Below, one piece after another: positions 24,414 through 36,016 of a DNA stretch of 64,000 nucleotides. This stretch comes from Tetmemena sp. SeJ-2015 (Eukaryota; Ciliophora; Spirotrichea; Sporadotrichida; Oxytrichidae): NCBI GenBank assembly GCA_027382625.1, contig JAJKFJ010022537.1:96530-160529 (forward strand). Direction: 5' to 3'. Positions within the stretch are counted from its first letter, which is position 1. Each line of letters begins with the position of its first letter. The notes under the pieces were generated by a model. It saw only the letters and a list, made by a program, of their open reading frames with translations, did not search any database and was not told where the DNA came from. Made by a program: the position numbers and the translations under genes.

Positions 24414-27227
24414 TCAACTGATGCCGTAATTAGTCTCAAAGTACTCCTCCACCATCTGTATTAGGAAGTTCTTGCTCCCCTTAGTAGGCATGCCCTTCAC
24501 AGTTAAGAACTCCTTCAAGAAAACTACTTGCGCCTTTGCGAGGTTGCCTTCCCTTATCATAGAAGCGAATTTCTTTTCACTCTCATCCATACCAGCGTAA
24601 GGGTCATCTTCCTTTTTCTTCTTGGAGGCTTTTCCCTTTTAAGCGAGCTTTGGAAGCAGCGGGCTTCTTGGCTGCTTGCTAAGACTAGGACTGTGACTGT
24701 GATTCTCTGGCTTGAGAGTTTTGGGATCTACCTCTGCGAGCTGGCTTCTTCTCTTCCTCTTCGCTCTCATCGTCATCCACTATGAAGTAGATTATAAAAT
24801 ATAAAACTTCAATTGGCATAGGATAGTTTGAAGTCATTGATATCACTAGCATCATCGCTGTCTTCTTCCTCCTCTTCGTCGCTGTCCTTGCCCTTCTTCT
24901 TGGGGTTGCGCTTGGGCTTCTTGGCATTCTTCTTCTCCATCTTGCTGGGTGGCTCCTTCCTCTTCTTGCTTGGCTAGGAGGCCTAAGGCAACTCCTTCTC
25001 ATCGTCATCAGATCAATCAATAACAAATATCATTCCATTATCATAATTGAATTTTTAAAGATTCCATTACCACATCCTGAACAGCTGCTTTAGCTCCTCT
25101 GCCTCTTCCTCGACCTGCTCCATTTGTTTGGGGTATCATCAAATACGAAAATAAAGGATGCAGTTACTTGACTATTCTGAGTTGAGGAAGCTCCTCCTCT
25201 AGTACCTCCTCGACCGCCTCTTCCTCCTCGAGTGCCTCCTCTGGCTCCTCCTCTTCCTCTGCCTGCTCCCTAAGAGCATGCAGGGTCCTCCTCGTAACCG
25301 TCAAAGAACACATCTTTGAACCTCTGGATTACAGGCTCAAATTAAAAAAATCAAAAATAAAATAGTCTGATGATTTGAATTTCTGCATGCCCTCATAATC
25401 TGGTTGGAGATGATCTTCAACCTATTCAGGCTCATTTTCATTGAGTGCAAGCGCTTGCAGACCAGAATAGAACTACTGGATGGAAGGGTTATCGAAGTTC
25501 CTTGAATTGAAGTCGATGTAACCTAATTTTGCTCAATTAATGGTGAGAATTTAATAATTATATTCAATGGTTTACATGTTCTTGACCATGAGCTTGGCTG
25601 CTTGCTTTTCCTCCTTTGAGAGCTGTTCGAAAATACTTGGGTCATCCTCGTTCTTGATATCTTCACCGAACCCGGCTGCTTCAAAGATTCCATTGATGTC
25701 TCTGATATCATCAGCATAAGGCAAGAAGATCAGTTGGAAGCCTGGGGGAGTCTGGAAACCATCCTCTTCGTCTACTTTCTCCTTCTAGGGAAGCAGAGCA
25801 CAGAAGCGCACTATTGAGTTATCTCTAGGGATGAATCTCACTATCGCAATAAACATCTTTTATATTCTATGCACTTAATAATTGTCGCAATCTTATCCTC
25901 TGCTATCATTTCGTTGATATTCTAATAATCTTAAACTCTATTATATATCAGTTTAAAATTGATTAGAGCATCCATAGCTTGTGAGGAGCCTGTAACTCTC
26001 TTCTCGTCTGGGTATACGAAGTAGCTATGCTTTATGTTATGGAACACTTTCAGTGCTGATCTGGGTTTGAAGCCCATAAGTTTCATGCCAGTGCTATCAA
26101 AGTACTTGATTGACTTCACATCCTCAGCGGACATGGGAATCTTCTCCCCTCCGACTGGGAAATGAGTGGCAATTTGATTCCTGTAAAGAACTGACCCAGT
26201 TTCCTAGCAGATGAATCTTTGAGTCGACTTAAGCAACTTGTTATTGAGTGCATTTACTTTAGCAGCTCCCGGTTTCTTGACTGGCATGACAGTTGTGAAG
26301 AAGTTAAGAGCGATCTATGCCTGGGGTGTGATAGAGAACAGACACTTTCCTTGAGTCCTCTTTCTGAACTCCTTCATCCTAATCCTCTTCATCAACTCTG
26401 AGATCCTGCTCTGAGTTCCTTATATGCCAAGTATCTCCGAAAACTGCTCCTCCTCATCGAATTGAATGATATTGGCATAGAACTTCTTGACATTGAATTC
26501 CGCTCTCTACTAACTCGCTTTGGGCATTGGGAACAATTCAATATCAACTCCCAACTAGGAGAGATCGTTTGCTCTCTACTGCGCCATGACTTTATCACTT
26601 TCACTGCCTGGATTGTCTTCATTGGTGAACAAGAAGATTCTTTTATTATAGCTCTGCTTCTCTATAACTTTGAACTCTTAGTGGCAAATTTAAAGTGCTT
26701 CAAAGAGAGGAGTCTGAGTTTCTTTGGCTGCAAAGCCGTACCTCTGAGTAAAATCCTTGCAGCTTATTTTCAAGTTGCTTAATTGCTTGAGCGTCTGGTG
26801 AGTCCAGCTTCTATAGCACACATATGTTGTTAAAGTTGAAAGAGTTGTCAGTGCTCTTGCTTCCATAGAGCACAATTCCAATCTTGTCATTATCACTTGT
26901 AATGATCTTGGTTTTCATGAAACTTAGGCATGCCTCCAGCACTTGATGCACATTGGGTGGGTGGCCCTCGCCATTGTGCGGGTTCGGCAAGTGCATGGAC
27001 TTGTGGCAATCTATCAGGAAAACGACTGAGTCACGATTCTATTTCAACTCTTCTGCTTCCTTTGCATCCATACCAAATAGAAACATGTCTTGATTCATTA
27101 CAAATATTAGAGGAGGAAAAGATTAACCTTTAAATAGAGGGTTAAAAATATTTCTCTGATTGTTTCCACCCTCTCCACCTTCTTCTCCATCTTGACCATC
27201 GTTGTCAAATAAGTCTTCAAAGTCCAT
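24414..27227 (-). CDS. XRCC6: Ku70 DNA end-binding protein
   Basis: Ku70 subunit of the Ku heterodimer, which binds DNA double-strand ends for non-homologous end joining. ATG 27227 starts an acidic N-terminus (MDFEDLFDNDGQDGEE). The vWA-like domain shows CLSFMKTKIITSDNDKIGIV, LYGSKSTDNSFNFNNI and FLFTNEDNPGS, the last a Ku70 hallmark. The beta-barrel/core contains KPRSALK-like FKPRSALKVFHNIKHSYFVY and YPDEKRVTGSSQAMDALI. A long insertion rich in Gly-Arg and Glu/Lys lies at about 25250-24620 (RGGRGG-type runs, acidic blocks). The C-terminal SAP-like domain (FLKEFLTVKGMPTKGSKNFL) ends at TGA 24414. Ku proteins are needed for programmed genome rearrangement in other ciliates (established for Paramecium and Tetrahymena); a role here is inference. 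Confidence 0.9.
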
Positions 27228-27474
27228 TTTTGCAGCTCTGTTTAAAGTTTTCCGCTAAGATTTAAAATATAATAATATACTGACCCAAAATCACTATTCT
27301 GGTTCAAATTCATCATCATTCATTTGAAGAAGAGAGTGATGGAAACTAGTGATTATTATATTGTTAGACTAATATAATGTTATTGCACAGTCATTCTATA
27401 TATAAAGACTATTTCTATCATCTTCTTAGATCCATCTTTCTATATTGCTGTTTCCTTCTTTCCCGAGTCCTCTG

Positions 27475-28412
27475 TCACTATTTATAAACAAGCTGAGACT
27501 TGAAGAGGGTCTGCCCAGCTTTGAAGATCATATTGTCATAAATTTTAAACAGCTCGTCAACGAATAACCAGGTGCCGTTCGTGCTCAGCTTTTAACCATC
27601 GCCGTCTGTCAACAGCCAGTGACCTTCTTTGAACTCAATGCTATAACACTTTTAGGAGGCCGGATTAATCTTACCACAAACTTTAAAAAAAGGATGAGTA
27701 TGAAAGTATATTTTACCAGCATTGCAAACGAGAAAGTGAAGAGTCGTCGAATTTGATGTCACAGTTAGTCATTCTGCCTATTCTGATGATGCCTGAGTTT
27801 TCTGAGAAAGTAAAGGTCTAATCAGTCTTTGGCCCATCTAAGAATTTGCACTGGATCTTGGAAGTCTTATCTTGCTTATTGTCACAAAATTGTACCACCA
27901 TGTGAGAATCTCCAAATGATATTATATATCCATGTTTCAATATCTATAGAGGAATTTAGATAAAGCAATTTTGATTTATTACCAAGGGCACGTCCAGTCT
28001 CACAAATGTTCCCGAGCCATCTCCTAAATCTCTCAGATAGTAAGACTTATTGTCTATCAATATAAAGTCCATCAATTCACTTTTATGTCCATGTTATATT
28101 TGATGATGAGATGGCGCTTGCCGATCCCTGCATCAGTCGAGGGAATCACGAAATCATTGAACACTTCTCCATTCCTTCCTGCCTCTTGCGAACCCACTAT
28201 GGTGCACCCATCGCTTTTATTTCTCTTAGAGCCGATTAACCCACAAGCATTAATTTTCAAAACTGTGTTTTTATCAACTGCCAAACCCTCAACCACCTAA
28301 CAGCATATTTATTTATTGAAAGTGGTTTCGATCTCACCATTATATGCAGTTGAGGCGCTTTATTTATTTCCTCCTTCGGTATGACAAATCCAGCTTATGG
28401 GATGTCTAGCAT
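27475..28412 (-). CDS. Forkhead-associated (FHA) domain protein
   Basis: ATG 28412 starts MLDIPQAGFVIPKEE. After an IES the sequence reads GLAVDKNTVLKINACGLIGS and an FHA-like block GCTIVGSQEAGRN ... GIGKRHLIIKYN (about 28210-28090), then GDGSGTFVRLDVP and a second FHA domain: SGIIRIGRMTNCDIKFDDSSLSR (about 27800) ... GHWLLTDGDGQKLSTNGTWLF (about 27600). Arg and Ser of the phosphothreonine site and the SxNGTW turn are visible in the second copy. TGA 27475-27477. FHA domains bind phosphothreonine peptides in signalling and DNA repair; no enzyme domain is seen. Introns or IESs lie near 27680-27720 and 27935-27975. Confidence 0.72.
28296..28339 (-). other. IES in the FHA gene, pointer TGGT (44 bp)
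   Basis: On the minus strand TGGT occurs at 28339-28336 and at 28295-28292. Removing one copy and the AT-rich insert joins CTG-CAT-ATA-ATG-G to TT-GAG-GGT-TTG, keeping a frame that runs from ATG 28412 into the FHA domain. No GT-AG borders fit. Confidence 0.65.
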
Positions 28413-28497
28413 AGGGTGATTTATCTACACATGTAATTAGTTTTCAAAATATAAAGAATAGAACAACAATAAAAGTAATTAAGAATAATCCTGCTGC

Positions 28498-28767
28498 TCA
28501 TTAAAAGAAGCTTCTTATTCTTCCCAAATTAAGTTTTATGGTTACTAACATCTTAGACCTCTCCGTTTGCAGTTTAGCCATTTGCACCTCCATTAGAAGT
28601 ACCGCTCCCTCTGCCTTTCTCTTTATCTTGATATCCCTAATTAAGCTGTTAGAGCGGTCAATAAAATACTGTTTGATTGGTGATGATATCACTTTGTTTA
28701 TCCGCTCTGTTATCTGAGCAACAGCAGGCCGCTTAACCCATTTTATGAACAATTATAATTTAAACAT
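28498..28767 (-). CDS. Small uncharacterised basic protein (89 aa)
   Basis: ATG 28767 to TGA 28498-28500. The protein is helical and basic with a repeated pattern of Ile/Val and Lys/Arg (FIKWVKRPAVAQITERINKV, LIRDIKIKRKAEGAVLLMEV), resembling small mitochondrial or membrane-peripheral proteins. Two TAA codons are read as Gln. No family recognised. It stands alone between the TTLL 3' part and the FHA gene. Confidence 0.5.
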
Positions 28768-28950
28768 CTCACTTCCAACTTTATTTAAAAGACTCAGTTT
28801 TAACATTTGAATTCAATATACTCGTTTATCTCTTTGAATTATCCATTTTCTATATATCAAGGTTAAATTAGATCAATAAAGAGAGAAAGATTTTGCACAC
28901 TAGGCTTACCTAATTGCTTAGCCGCATTTCTGTAATGAGTACTGGAATGC

Positions 28951-31900
28951 TCATTAAAAACTTCTACTATTTACTTACCCTGTCCTGTACCGCTTTGAAT
29001 CACCAAGGCTTGATGATGACTTTATAGCTGCTGCATTTCTTTCTTCTTCTAAAGTATGCTTAGGTTCTACTGATGATGCTAAATCTTCGCAGAGTTGAGG
29101 CGGGTGTTTTAATTCAAGTTCAGATTCAGCTACAATCCGTTCAAGGTGTTTTACTGAAGGATCTGATTGGTAGTTGCTGTATTTTATGAAGCGGCTGCTG
29201 AAGTGGAGATTGACTTCGCCCCATGAGAAGTTGCATTTGAGTTTGCAGCTGCCCTTTTATTCAGCATCATGGAGTGGGAGGTGGATCGCTCAGCTGACAT
29301 TTGCACTCTGGACTTATAGATATAGGGGGCAGTTGAAGATCCTACCGTCTGATTCGTAGCCTGATACTGTCCCTGGATAGATGGTCTCTTTAGATCAATG
29401 GAATAAAAAGATAAAATGAAACTCATGGACTGTTGATTGTGAATGAATAGACTTGAGTTTACAGCGCTGCTAGACCCAGCAGTTTTAAGCGTCCCCTCGC
29501 TCTCATATTAGAAGCTTTGTCTGCCCTGGCTGCCTGGATGACTCAAGGCATGTGCGGAGTTAGAAGAGTCCTTGAGACCTAACCCGCTCTATTGAGTCTG
29601 CTACATCGAAGATTAGGTCAAATTTTTGAGAAAGCGTTCGAATGTGTTGATAGGCTTTAAGCTTACATTCTTATCAAGGTTTGTGAAGTTATTCTTATAA
29701 ATGTTTCCAACCGACTAGCTAGAGTTTTTGTTCTATAGGATGTTAGGGTAAGCAAAAATGTAGATGAATAAGCTTGTTTTTGAATAGTGGGGTCTTTGTT
29801 TTGCTGATGCTGTGAGCCCTTCGAAGCTACAAAAGAGGAAGCTGTATTATTCAGGTGGCTATTTTAGTTATTATCAATGACTGTACTGCTATACCTTTAA
29901 GAAGAAATATATCTATGAATTCAAATGAATAAATAGTTGTTAAGTGGAAGTATTCTGAGGAATGGATAGGGATTGCACTTTACTACTTGAGGTCTTCTGA
30001 TTTTAGCTCGAGCCTATCAAAGAAACTTATTTTTTCCTTTATTTACTCTCTAAAAATGAAAGAGAGAGAAGTAGTTTAAATGGCTGAAGCTGGATTGTAT
30101 TTGTTGTCTGTGAGATCTATATTTTCAAGAACAGCCTTTTGGCTTTGTTTGCTCTAAAGTTGGTATGACTGTCTGCTCTCTTTCTTTGCATAGGCTCATA
30201 AATTAAAACATATGATAAATTAGGAGAAATCGCTCCATGGTTATAGAACTCTTAGGCGTTTGGATCAAGTTGAATCCTTACTCTCCCAGAAGGAGGCCTT
30301 TGTAAAACTTAAGGCTTCGAAGTTTTGAGCTTAGTCTAATTGCTTCTTGATTCTGGCTCTGAAATAATCAAAATACAAATTATGAGGAAGCGATCTATAA
30401 ATAATTGAGTACACATCATTATTGCTATTAAACACTCTTCTTTGTATAAAGTAAATTTAAGTTAACTATTTATTGAAAAGACTTTCTCTCCATTAATTTG
30501 CGAGATATGATTTTTTATAAAGCAGGAAATTATTTTAATTTCAGAATTAGAATACTAGATAAGACTTCTCTATCTAAGGCGGTGGACTAAGCAAGAGCCC
30601 TCGATGGTCTATCTAATTGACATCCTTAATAGGAGAGTTGATTAATTGAGAGAACTCTTTCATTGAATCCTTTCTCTACATTGCATCACTGTCTCTTCTC
30701 GAAGATTGAGGCCTGTTTTAGTTCGAGGGAGGAGCCTGTTTTTAATTAGTATTTTGAGACTGAGGGATGGAGCTTGCTCCTTTCTTCTCTTGAGTCTGCT
30801 GTAGAGATGGCCTTGGTAATTCCTAAACCACATTAGTTGAACTCTGGCCTTGAGACTCTTATATTTGAAGTGCTTTCTTCTTCATGCTGCCGGTATTGAA
30901 CTCCTCCCAAGCTACTTTGGCAAATTGTAAGAACTTGGCATAGTCTTCGGCTTGATGAGCCTCCGATGGGAAAATGAGCTCATAGTCTCCTTGGTTACTT
31001 TACTCAAACTTGTCTCTCTTCTTAATTCGCTTCTATCTCATAGTCTCCTTTTCTTCCTGGGTTATCCTTGGCTTCCCTTTCAAAGCACGCTTTTAAAATT
31101 CAAGCTACTTTTGCTTCTTGTATAGTGATTTCTTCGTAAAGGAAAGATTGAGAAGTCGAATCGTATCTGAGATCAGGTTCTTCTTAATCTTAAAATCAAG
31201 GGGACTGTCTGTGCTGAAGGAAGGCGAGTGGTTCACTTCTAGAATCCAAGGCTTGAGATTTGAGTCAAAGAAAATGTCAAACCCTAAAATTTCATAGCAC
31301 ATAGAGTTAAGATAAGAAGGATAAATAATTGTAATCAGTTAAGAGTTTTCGACATCATCCGGCTAGCAAGACTTGTAAATGTGAGCTAGTTGGGGCTGAA
31401 CAGCGCATATAGTTTTGATAATGGTTTCTCTTACATCTTTCTGCACTCTCGCAACATCGTGACCCTGTTCTTCAAGATATCTCCACACGAAAGATAAACT
31501 TCTCTTGTGACCTATGGTGTCATCATCTTCGCTCTTGTTTTGGATGAATTTGCTGCTCGTTTTATTGATCGCGTAGTTTGTCAAGTGCATGTACAAGTTG
31601 TCTAGGTTATTGTTGTTAGGAGGCACATAGAGCTCAGTTAGAAAAAGTGAAATGAAAGACATTTAAGATGTGATAAAGTTGCAAATCTTGAGAGGCCTTC
31701 TCTATACATGTAAATCCTGAGAGGGTCCACTCCGCACAAGAAAACGTAGATTCTCAAGTCAAACTTCAAACCTTCAATCAAGAATGGCTTGTGCAGGTAG
31801 CGTTGAATAACATAGTGGTCGTATGGATTCACGTCATCTAAGTTTCTTGTCAAGAAAATTCCTCTTCCTTGGCAAGAAGCTTTCAAATAAGAGAAGAAAG

Positions 31901-32064
31901 ACAAAAGTCAGATTAATTTAAGAGGCTTCAGGTTTTACAATAAAAGTCTTGTTCATCTTCTTCTTCTCTTTGAACTGATTTCTGAAGTCAGAATACTCAG
32001 AGGGCAATAAATAGGTCTAGGGGAAAAACTTTTTTTCATCAGGAAACTTCTTCGACATTCTACC
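28951..32064 (-). CDS. TTLL tubulin glutamylase, catalytic and C-terminal part (scrambled gene)
   Basis: Tubulin tyrosine-ligase-like enzyme, nearest the TTLL6/TTLL13 polyglutamylases. The block opens at the 11-bp pointer with [19 protein letters not shown], then [20 protein letters not shown] (ATP-binding), [49 protein letters not shown], and [26 protein letters not shown] (ATP-grasp Asp/Glu/Asn magnesium ligands). A Lys-rich segment follows, then a Gln/Ser-rich tail to TGA 28951-28953. There is no N-terminal half and no ATG at the edge; it continues the plus-strand block ending at 43249. IES at 31878-31923; other breaks near 31330-31360, 31640-31660, 30400-30560, 30180-30200. The C-terminus beyond about 30.5 kb is less certain. 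Confidence 0.85.
31878..31923 (-). other. IES in the TTLL gene, pointer TCTT (46 bp)
   Basis: Minus strand TCTT at 31923-31920 and 31877-31874. Removing 46 bp joins AAA-CCT-GAA-GCC-TCT-T to GC-CAA-GGA-AGA, rebuilding the invariant KPEASCQGRG motif of TTLL enzymes. The insert is AT-rich with no GT-AG borders. Confidence 0.8.
32054..32064 (-). repeat. 11-bp pointer, minus-strand copy (TTLL)
   Basis: Minus strand GGTAGAATGTC at the 5' edge of the TTLL catalytic block. Identical to plus-strand 43239-43249 at the 3' edge of the N-terminal block. Codons across it read Leu-Gly-Arg-Met-Ser-Lys-Lys. Confidence 0.8.
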
Positions 32065-32173
32065 AAAACAAAGATTCTCTTCAGAAAGAAGCATACTATT
32101 GTTAGGTTAAAAATAAATATCCTGTGAGAATCATCGTTAGCAAACGTCATTTTCTCCTCTAGGTAAACATCTC

Positions 32174-32999
32174 TCATTGATGAGCGCTAACAGCCTTGAT
32201 GATATCTGCGAATCCTGGCTTGAGGGAAGCACCACCCACCAAGAATCCATCGACATCCTTGCTGCTTAATCAAATCTGCGCAGTTGGTCTCAGTCACTGA
32301 GCCTCCATAGATGATTCTTGTGGAGTTTGAGACGGCCTCGGAAACGTGATCCTTCAACCAGCTTCTAACATAAGCTTGAGTCTCCTGAGCTTGCTCTGGA
32401 GAAGCAACCTTTCCGGTTCCAATGGCCCAAACTGGCTCGTATGCAACAACAACTTTGCTCCAGTCGGCAACTGCATCCTTGCAAGCATCGAGTTGAGACT
32501 TGAGCACATCATTGGTGGTACCTGCCTCTCTCTCGTCGAGCTTCTCTCCAATGCAAAGAATGACATTCAAACCCTTAGAGAGTGCATACTTAGTCTTTTT
32601 AGCGACAACTTCACTTGACTCTCCATAGAGGGATCTTCTCTCACTGTGGCCCAAGATAACCCATTGGATTCCAAGGTCTGCCAAGATATCAGCCGAGACT
32701 TCACCAGTGAAGGCACCATTGCCCTGAGCAGAGGAGTTCTGAGCTGCCACTAAAATGTGAGATGCAACTTGTGCTTGCACTGCTGATAGATGTACGCTCA
32801 CTGGTGCAACAGCGACCTCTATATATGAATCACTTAACAAATTCTCTTTGACAATTTAAGTCTTTAACTTACGGACTCTCTCGTGGTTGTATTCAACCTT
32901 GTTGAGGACATTTTCAATAAGATCCTTGGCGAATGCTTGAGTGCCATTGCATTTCCAGTTGCCTCCAACGAAGTAGACTCTCTGAGTTGACTCAACCAT
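32174..32999 (-). CDS. TPI1: Triosephosphate isomerase
   Basis: Glycolytic interconversion of dihydroxyacetone phosphate and glyceraldehyde 3-phosphate. ATG 32999 starts MVESTQRVYFVGGNWKCNGT with the catalytic Asn/Lys in NWKCN. A GT-AG intron spans 32819-32872. Then come SADILADLGIQWVILGHSER (catalytic His), VVVAYEPVWAIGTGK (catalytic Glu), IIYGGSVTETN and the phosphate-binding end LVGGASLKPGFADII, TGA 32174-32176. One extra base in GG near 32256 breaks the frame before DVDGFLVGG; a 4-bp AGCA/AG duplication is an alternative reading. Probably a base error, as everything else is intact. Length (about 250 aa) is normal. Confidence 0.92.
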
Positions 33000-33251
33000 T
33001 TTTGCAGATAAGTGATTCTTTAATATTTAAAGTTAGGAAAGATATGATTATTATCTAAGCATCACGTAGCAAAAGAGATCCACTTTGGAAGATTAATTTC
33101 TCAACAGAGAGATTACTCTCATCGTATTTTGAGTTTTCGATGGAAATATATCTGTATAAAAATGTTGGAAAAATATCATCACTAGCATATCAGTCATATA
33201 ACTTTAGTTTCTATATTTGGTTGAAAATTGGTTTAGAAGTTATATTTCTCT

Positions 33252-35097
33252 TCACACATACTTGAAATCTTGAGATCTGTTAGGGAGAAGATAACTTGGG
33301 ACATCTTATATTCTTGCAGGAAGTCTGTATGTGCCTGGGCCTGGCGTTAAGTCCTTAGTTGATTTTGAATGCTATCTTGTGCTAGAGCCAAAGCCGTACA
33401 TTGGTGCAGCGCTAGAAGGTCGAAGGGAAATTTCGCACAAAGTATAGTAAATATTTTGTAAGGTCTTTTCTGAGGATTGTAGTTTCCTGGGCCAGGTACA
33501 AGCTTAATAGTACTCCTATCTCCAGGTATTCTTTCTTCAGTACCTATTTTGAAAGTAGGATGATGCTGTTTTATAGTTTGAGGATCAGGCCTGTAGGCCC
33601 CAGGTCCTGGGATATAAAGATTCTCCTTAGAGAGGTCTCTTCCCTTAAGCCCCATCACATATTTTATTAAACTGTATGAGCACTTATTAATATTTGGGAC
33701 CTTCTTTTTTAGAAGGTATGTTATAATTGCCTGGCCCAGGTGTCATCATTGAAGCTGCTAGTGGATTTCTTTGACCGCTTCCAACGACCCAAGAAGGCTA
33801 AATTAAAAATATAACGGTATAACTGCCTTGTGAGTGTAGCATGAGATGGCTGGTATTAATTTGGAGCAGGGGTGTACTTCATATGGCTATTCCCTAATCC
33901 CCCCTCTCTTGACTCTCTACCAATTGAAAACTGTGGCATTTTTCTAGCTACAGTCTGATTCTAGGGTGTGTACTACCCAGGGCCTGGAGTTCTAACTCCA
34001 TCAGCACTCATTGGTCTCCTTGCAGTCATGCTTCTTGAGGGCCCATCACGACCAGTCACTTCTTTATGTCTATACTATCCTGGCCCAGGACTTACTACAA
34101 CACCAACTGCTAGGTTTTTATTTCTATCAGCTGTTCCAAAACCAAACCTTGGAGCATCTTGCTTCAAAGCTGAATGAGCGATTGTTGTATCATATCTATA
34201 AGAACCAGGTCCAGGACTGCCAATCCTCTTTGCCTTCTTGAAGTCGTCATCCCTTTGTGAAGTTCCAATTTTACTGCCTGGAATTCTAGAAAAAGATCCA
34301 GCTAAGCTGTATGCACCAGGACCTGGGTTCTTAAGGTAAGTTCCACCCTATGCCTCAGTCTTTAAACCGAAGATGTAACCGATCCTCCCCAGATTTCTAT
34401 TGATATTATAAACTTACTCCAAGATAATTGAACGATAAAAAAATAAGAAGCTGATTTAATTTCCTGGCCCAGGGTTGAGATTAGAAGTGCTCATGCTACT
34501 GAAAGTTTTCAAACCCATGTGATACTTTGGCCCTGCTGTGCTCTATGTAGTTGATAAGATTATAAATGATTTTTTTTTACTTTTGATAGGGTATTGTAAA
34601 CTGTTAGAGTATCTGCACCTCTATTTTAACATTGATTTTTGGTTTATTATCCTGGTCCTGGATTTCCGATCTACCTTGATCCTCCTCTTTACTCAGACCC
34701 TATTCTGTAAAATAATTAATCATCAGTTTTGAAATCTCGAGTGAGCATGAAATATAGAAGAATATAATGAAACAAGAAGTATGGTCATATCATTCTTAAT
34801 TATTTTGGGGAAGAAGAAATTTTGCGAAACTTACACCCACTATGGCGCCTTCAACTTATGAATTAGCGTGACTTTATTATACTGGCCAGGCCCAGGAGTC
34901 TCTCTAGCGGTAGTCTTAACTTGTCCCACTACACATATATATTTTAACTTCCAACTTCTCTTTGAATTTTTCAATTCTCAATCTTCTTATTATGCTTACT
35001 TCGAGGAGCTTAAAAAATTCAAAGTTAACATAAAAATAAACTTACACTTATATTTTATTTGAGCTGAGCCCATGCTGTAGCAAGGTACGTTTACCAT
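33252..35097 (-). CDS. Sperm-tail PG-rich (SHIPPO/ODF3-type) repeat protein
   Basis: ATG 35097 starts MVNVPCYSMGSAQIK. At least ten PGPGxY-type repeats follow at irregular spacing, near 34890, 34650, 34465, 34315, 34210, 34085, 33980, 33735, 33610, 33490 and 33325; examples are TPGPGQYNK, NPGPGAYS, IPGPGAYRPD, VPGPGNYNP and TPGPGTYRLP. The protein ends at TGA 33252-33254. STPG proteins line microtubule lumens or outer dense fibres of cilia, fitting a ciliate axonemal role (family knowledge). The coding sequence is cut into many pieces, each carrying one or two repeats; spacers of 40-150 bp include GT-AG introns and at least one IES (33451-33461). Confidence 0.82.
33451..33461 (-). other. Micro-IES of 11 bp, pointer TTAC
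   Basis: Minus strand reads CCTTACAAAATATTTACTATAC. TTAC occurs at 33461-33458 and 33450-33447. Removing 11 bp gives CCT-TAC-TAT-ACT-TTG and connects the frame carrying VPGPGNYNP to the frame carrying PSSAAPMYGFG and TPGPGTYRLP. The insert is far too short for a spliceosomal intron and lacks GT. Confidence 0.65.
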
Positions 35098-36016
35098 TTC
35101 TGAAAAGTGATAGAGTTGTTGATAAATTACTTTATTTATTCTAAATTAAACTAGAACCAATCTTCCAATCAACTCCGATTGAGAGGAGAGCTTAAATATT
35201 TTTCTTTGTAGCAAGAGAATTGAGATGCCACGTAGGAGAAAAGAAACCTAAGAAATTACACTTCTATAGAATATTATCCTTATGAAATTTTTGTAAAAGA
35301 TTTATAATAAGAGAGCCAACTTAATATATAAATATCGAAGCTAGCCCCTCATTTATAACTTATTATATAATATTATCGCTGGATCTTTAAAATTTATTAC
35401 CTTCACACGAGAAACCTTTAAAAAAATGTGTAGCATTTATAAATATCATCTATCTTAGAATAGAGATTATTATGGATTTTTTATGATTTTAATTATGATG
35501 ATTTATTATTGTTATTATAAGTTCTAATATTTGAGAATGCTTGAGTAAAACTTTCATTAATCTCAGTCTATATCCACGGATATAGGCTCGACCGTCTCAT
35601 CAAACTTTCTCCCTTTCAGTAGCAATCAAGTCACTGCGGGGCTTAAAATCAAGAAAAATAAATTATTCTCCGACTTGAGTTCGTATTAAAATGACACATA
35701 ATGGATTACCATGTATCTCTTTAATCTATTATATCTGTTTAATTGTTTATTTAAAAAGTTCTTTTTCTGCTCACTAAAGATCGAATATATTAATGATGAG
35801 GTCGGATGTAGATGAGGAGGAGGAGTTGGAGAGGGAGCCGACAGAATGCGAGTAATTAATGCAGAAAATCGCATATTCCTAAGCAACTAGCTTTAACAGA
35901 CTAGAAAGTTAACTTTTTCCAGCCCCACAAACCCTCAACTTAACCAGCAGGAATCCAAGCAATATACAAGTATTATCTCGACTCTATATTTTGTAAGCAA
36001 TTCAAATTCTGAAAAG
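35098..36016. other. AT-rich germline spacer
   Basis: About 0.9 kb without a convincing coding frame. It has a near-palindrome at about 35571-35588 (CTATATCC-ACG-GATATAG) and otherwise poly-A/T-rich sequence. Likely germline-limited DNA plus the promoter of the SHIPPO gene. Confidence 0.5.

Noticed and set aside
28440..28500. Second selenoprotein: two in-frame TGAs flanking a hydrophobic segment upstream of the FHA gene
   Set aside because: No Cys-x-x-Sec motif or SelT-like family match. The segment is better explained as the end of the 89-aa gene plus non-coding DNA.
32250..32262. Programmed +1 frameshift in TPI
   Set aside because: The slip is one base in a GG pair, with no stop or slippery heptamer. 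Similar one-base slips occur at homopolymers in the PPPDE gene, IDE and the 38.6-kb frame, so base error is simpler.
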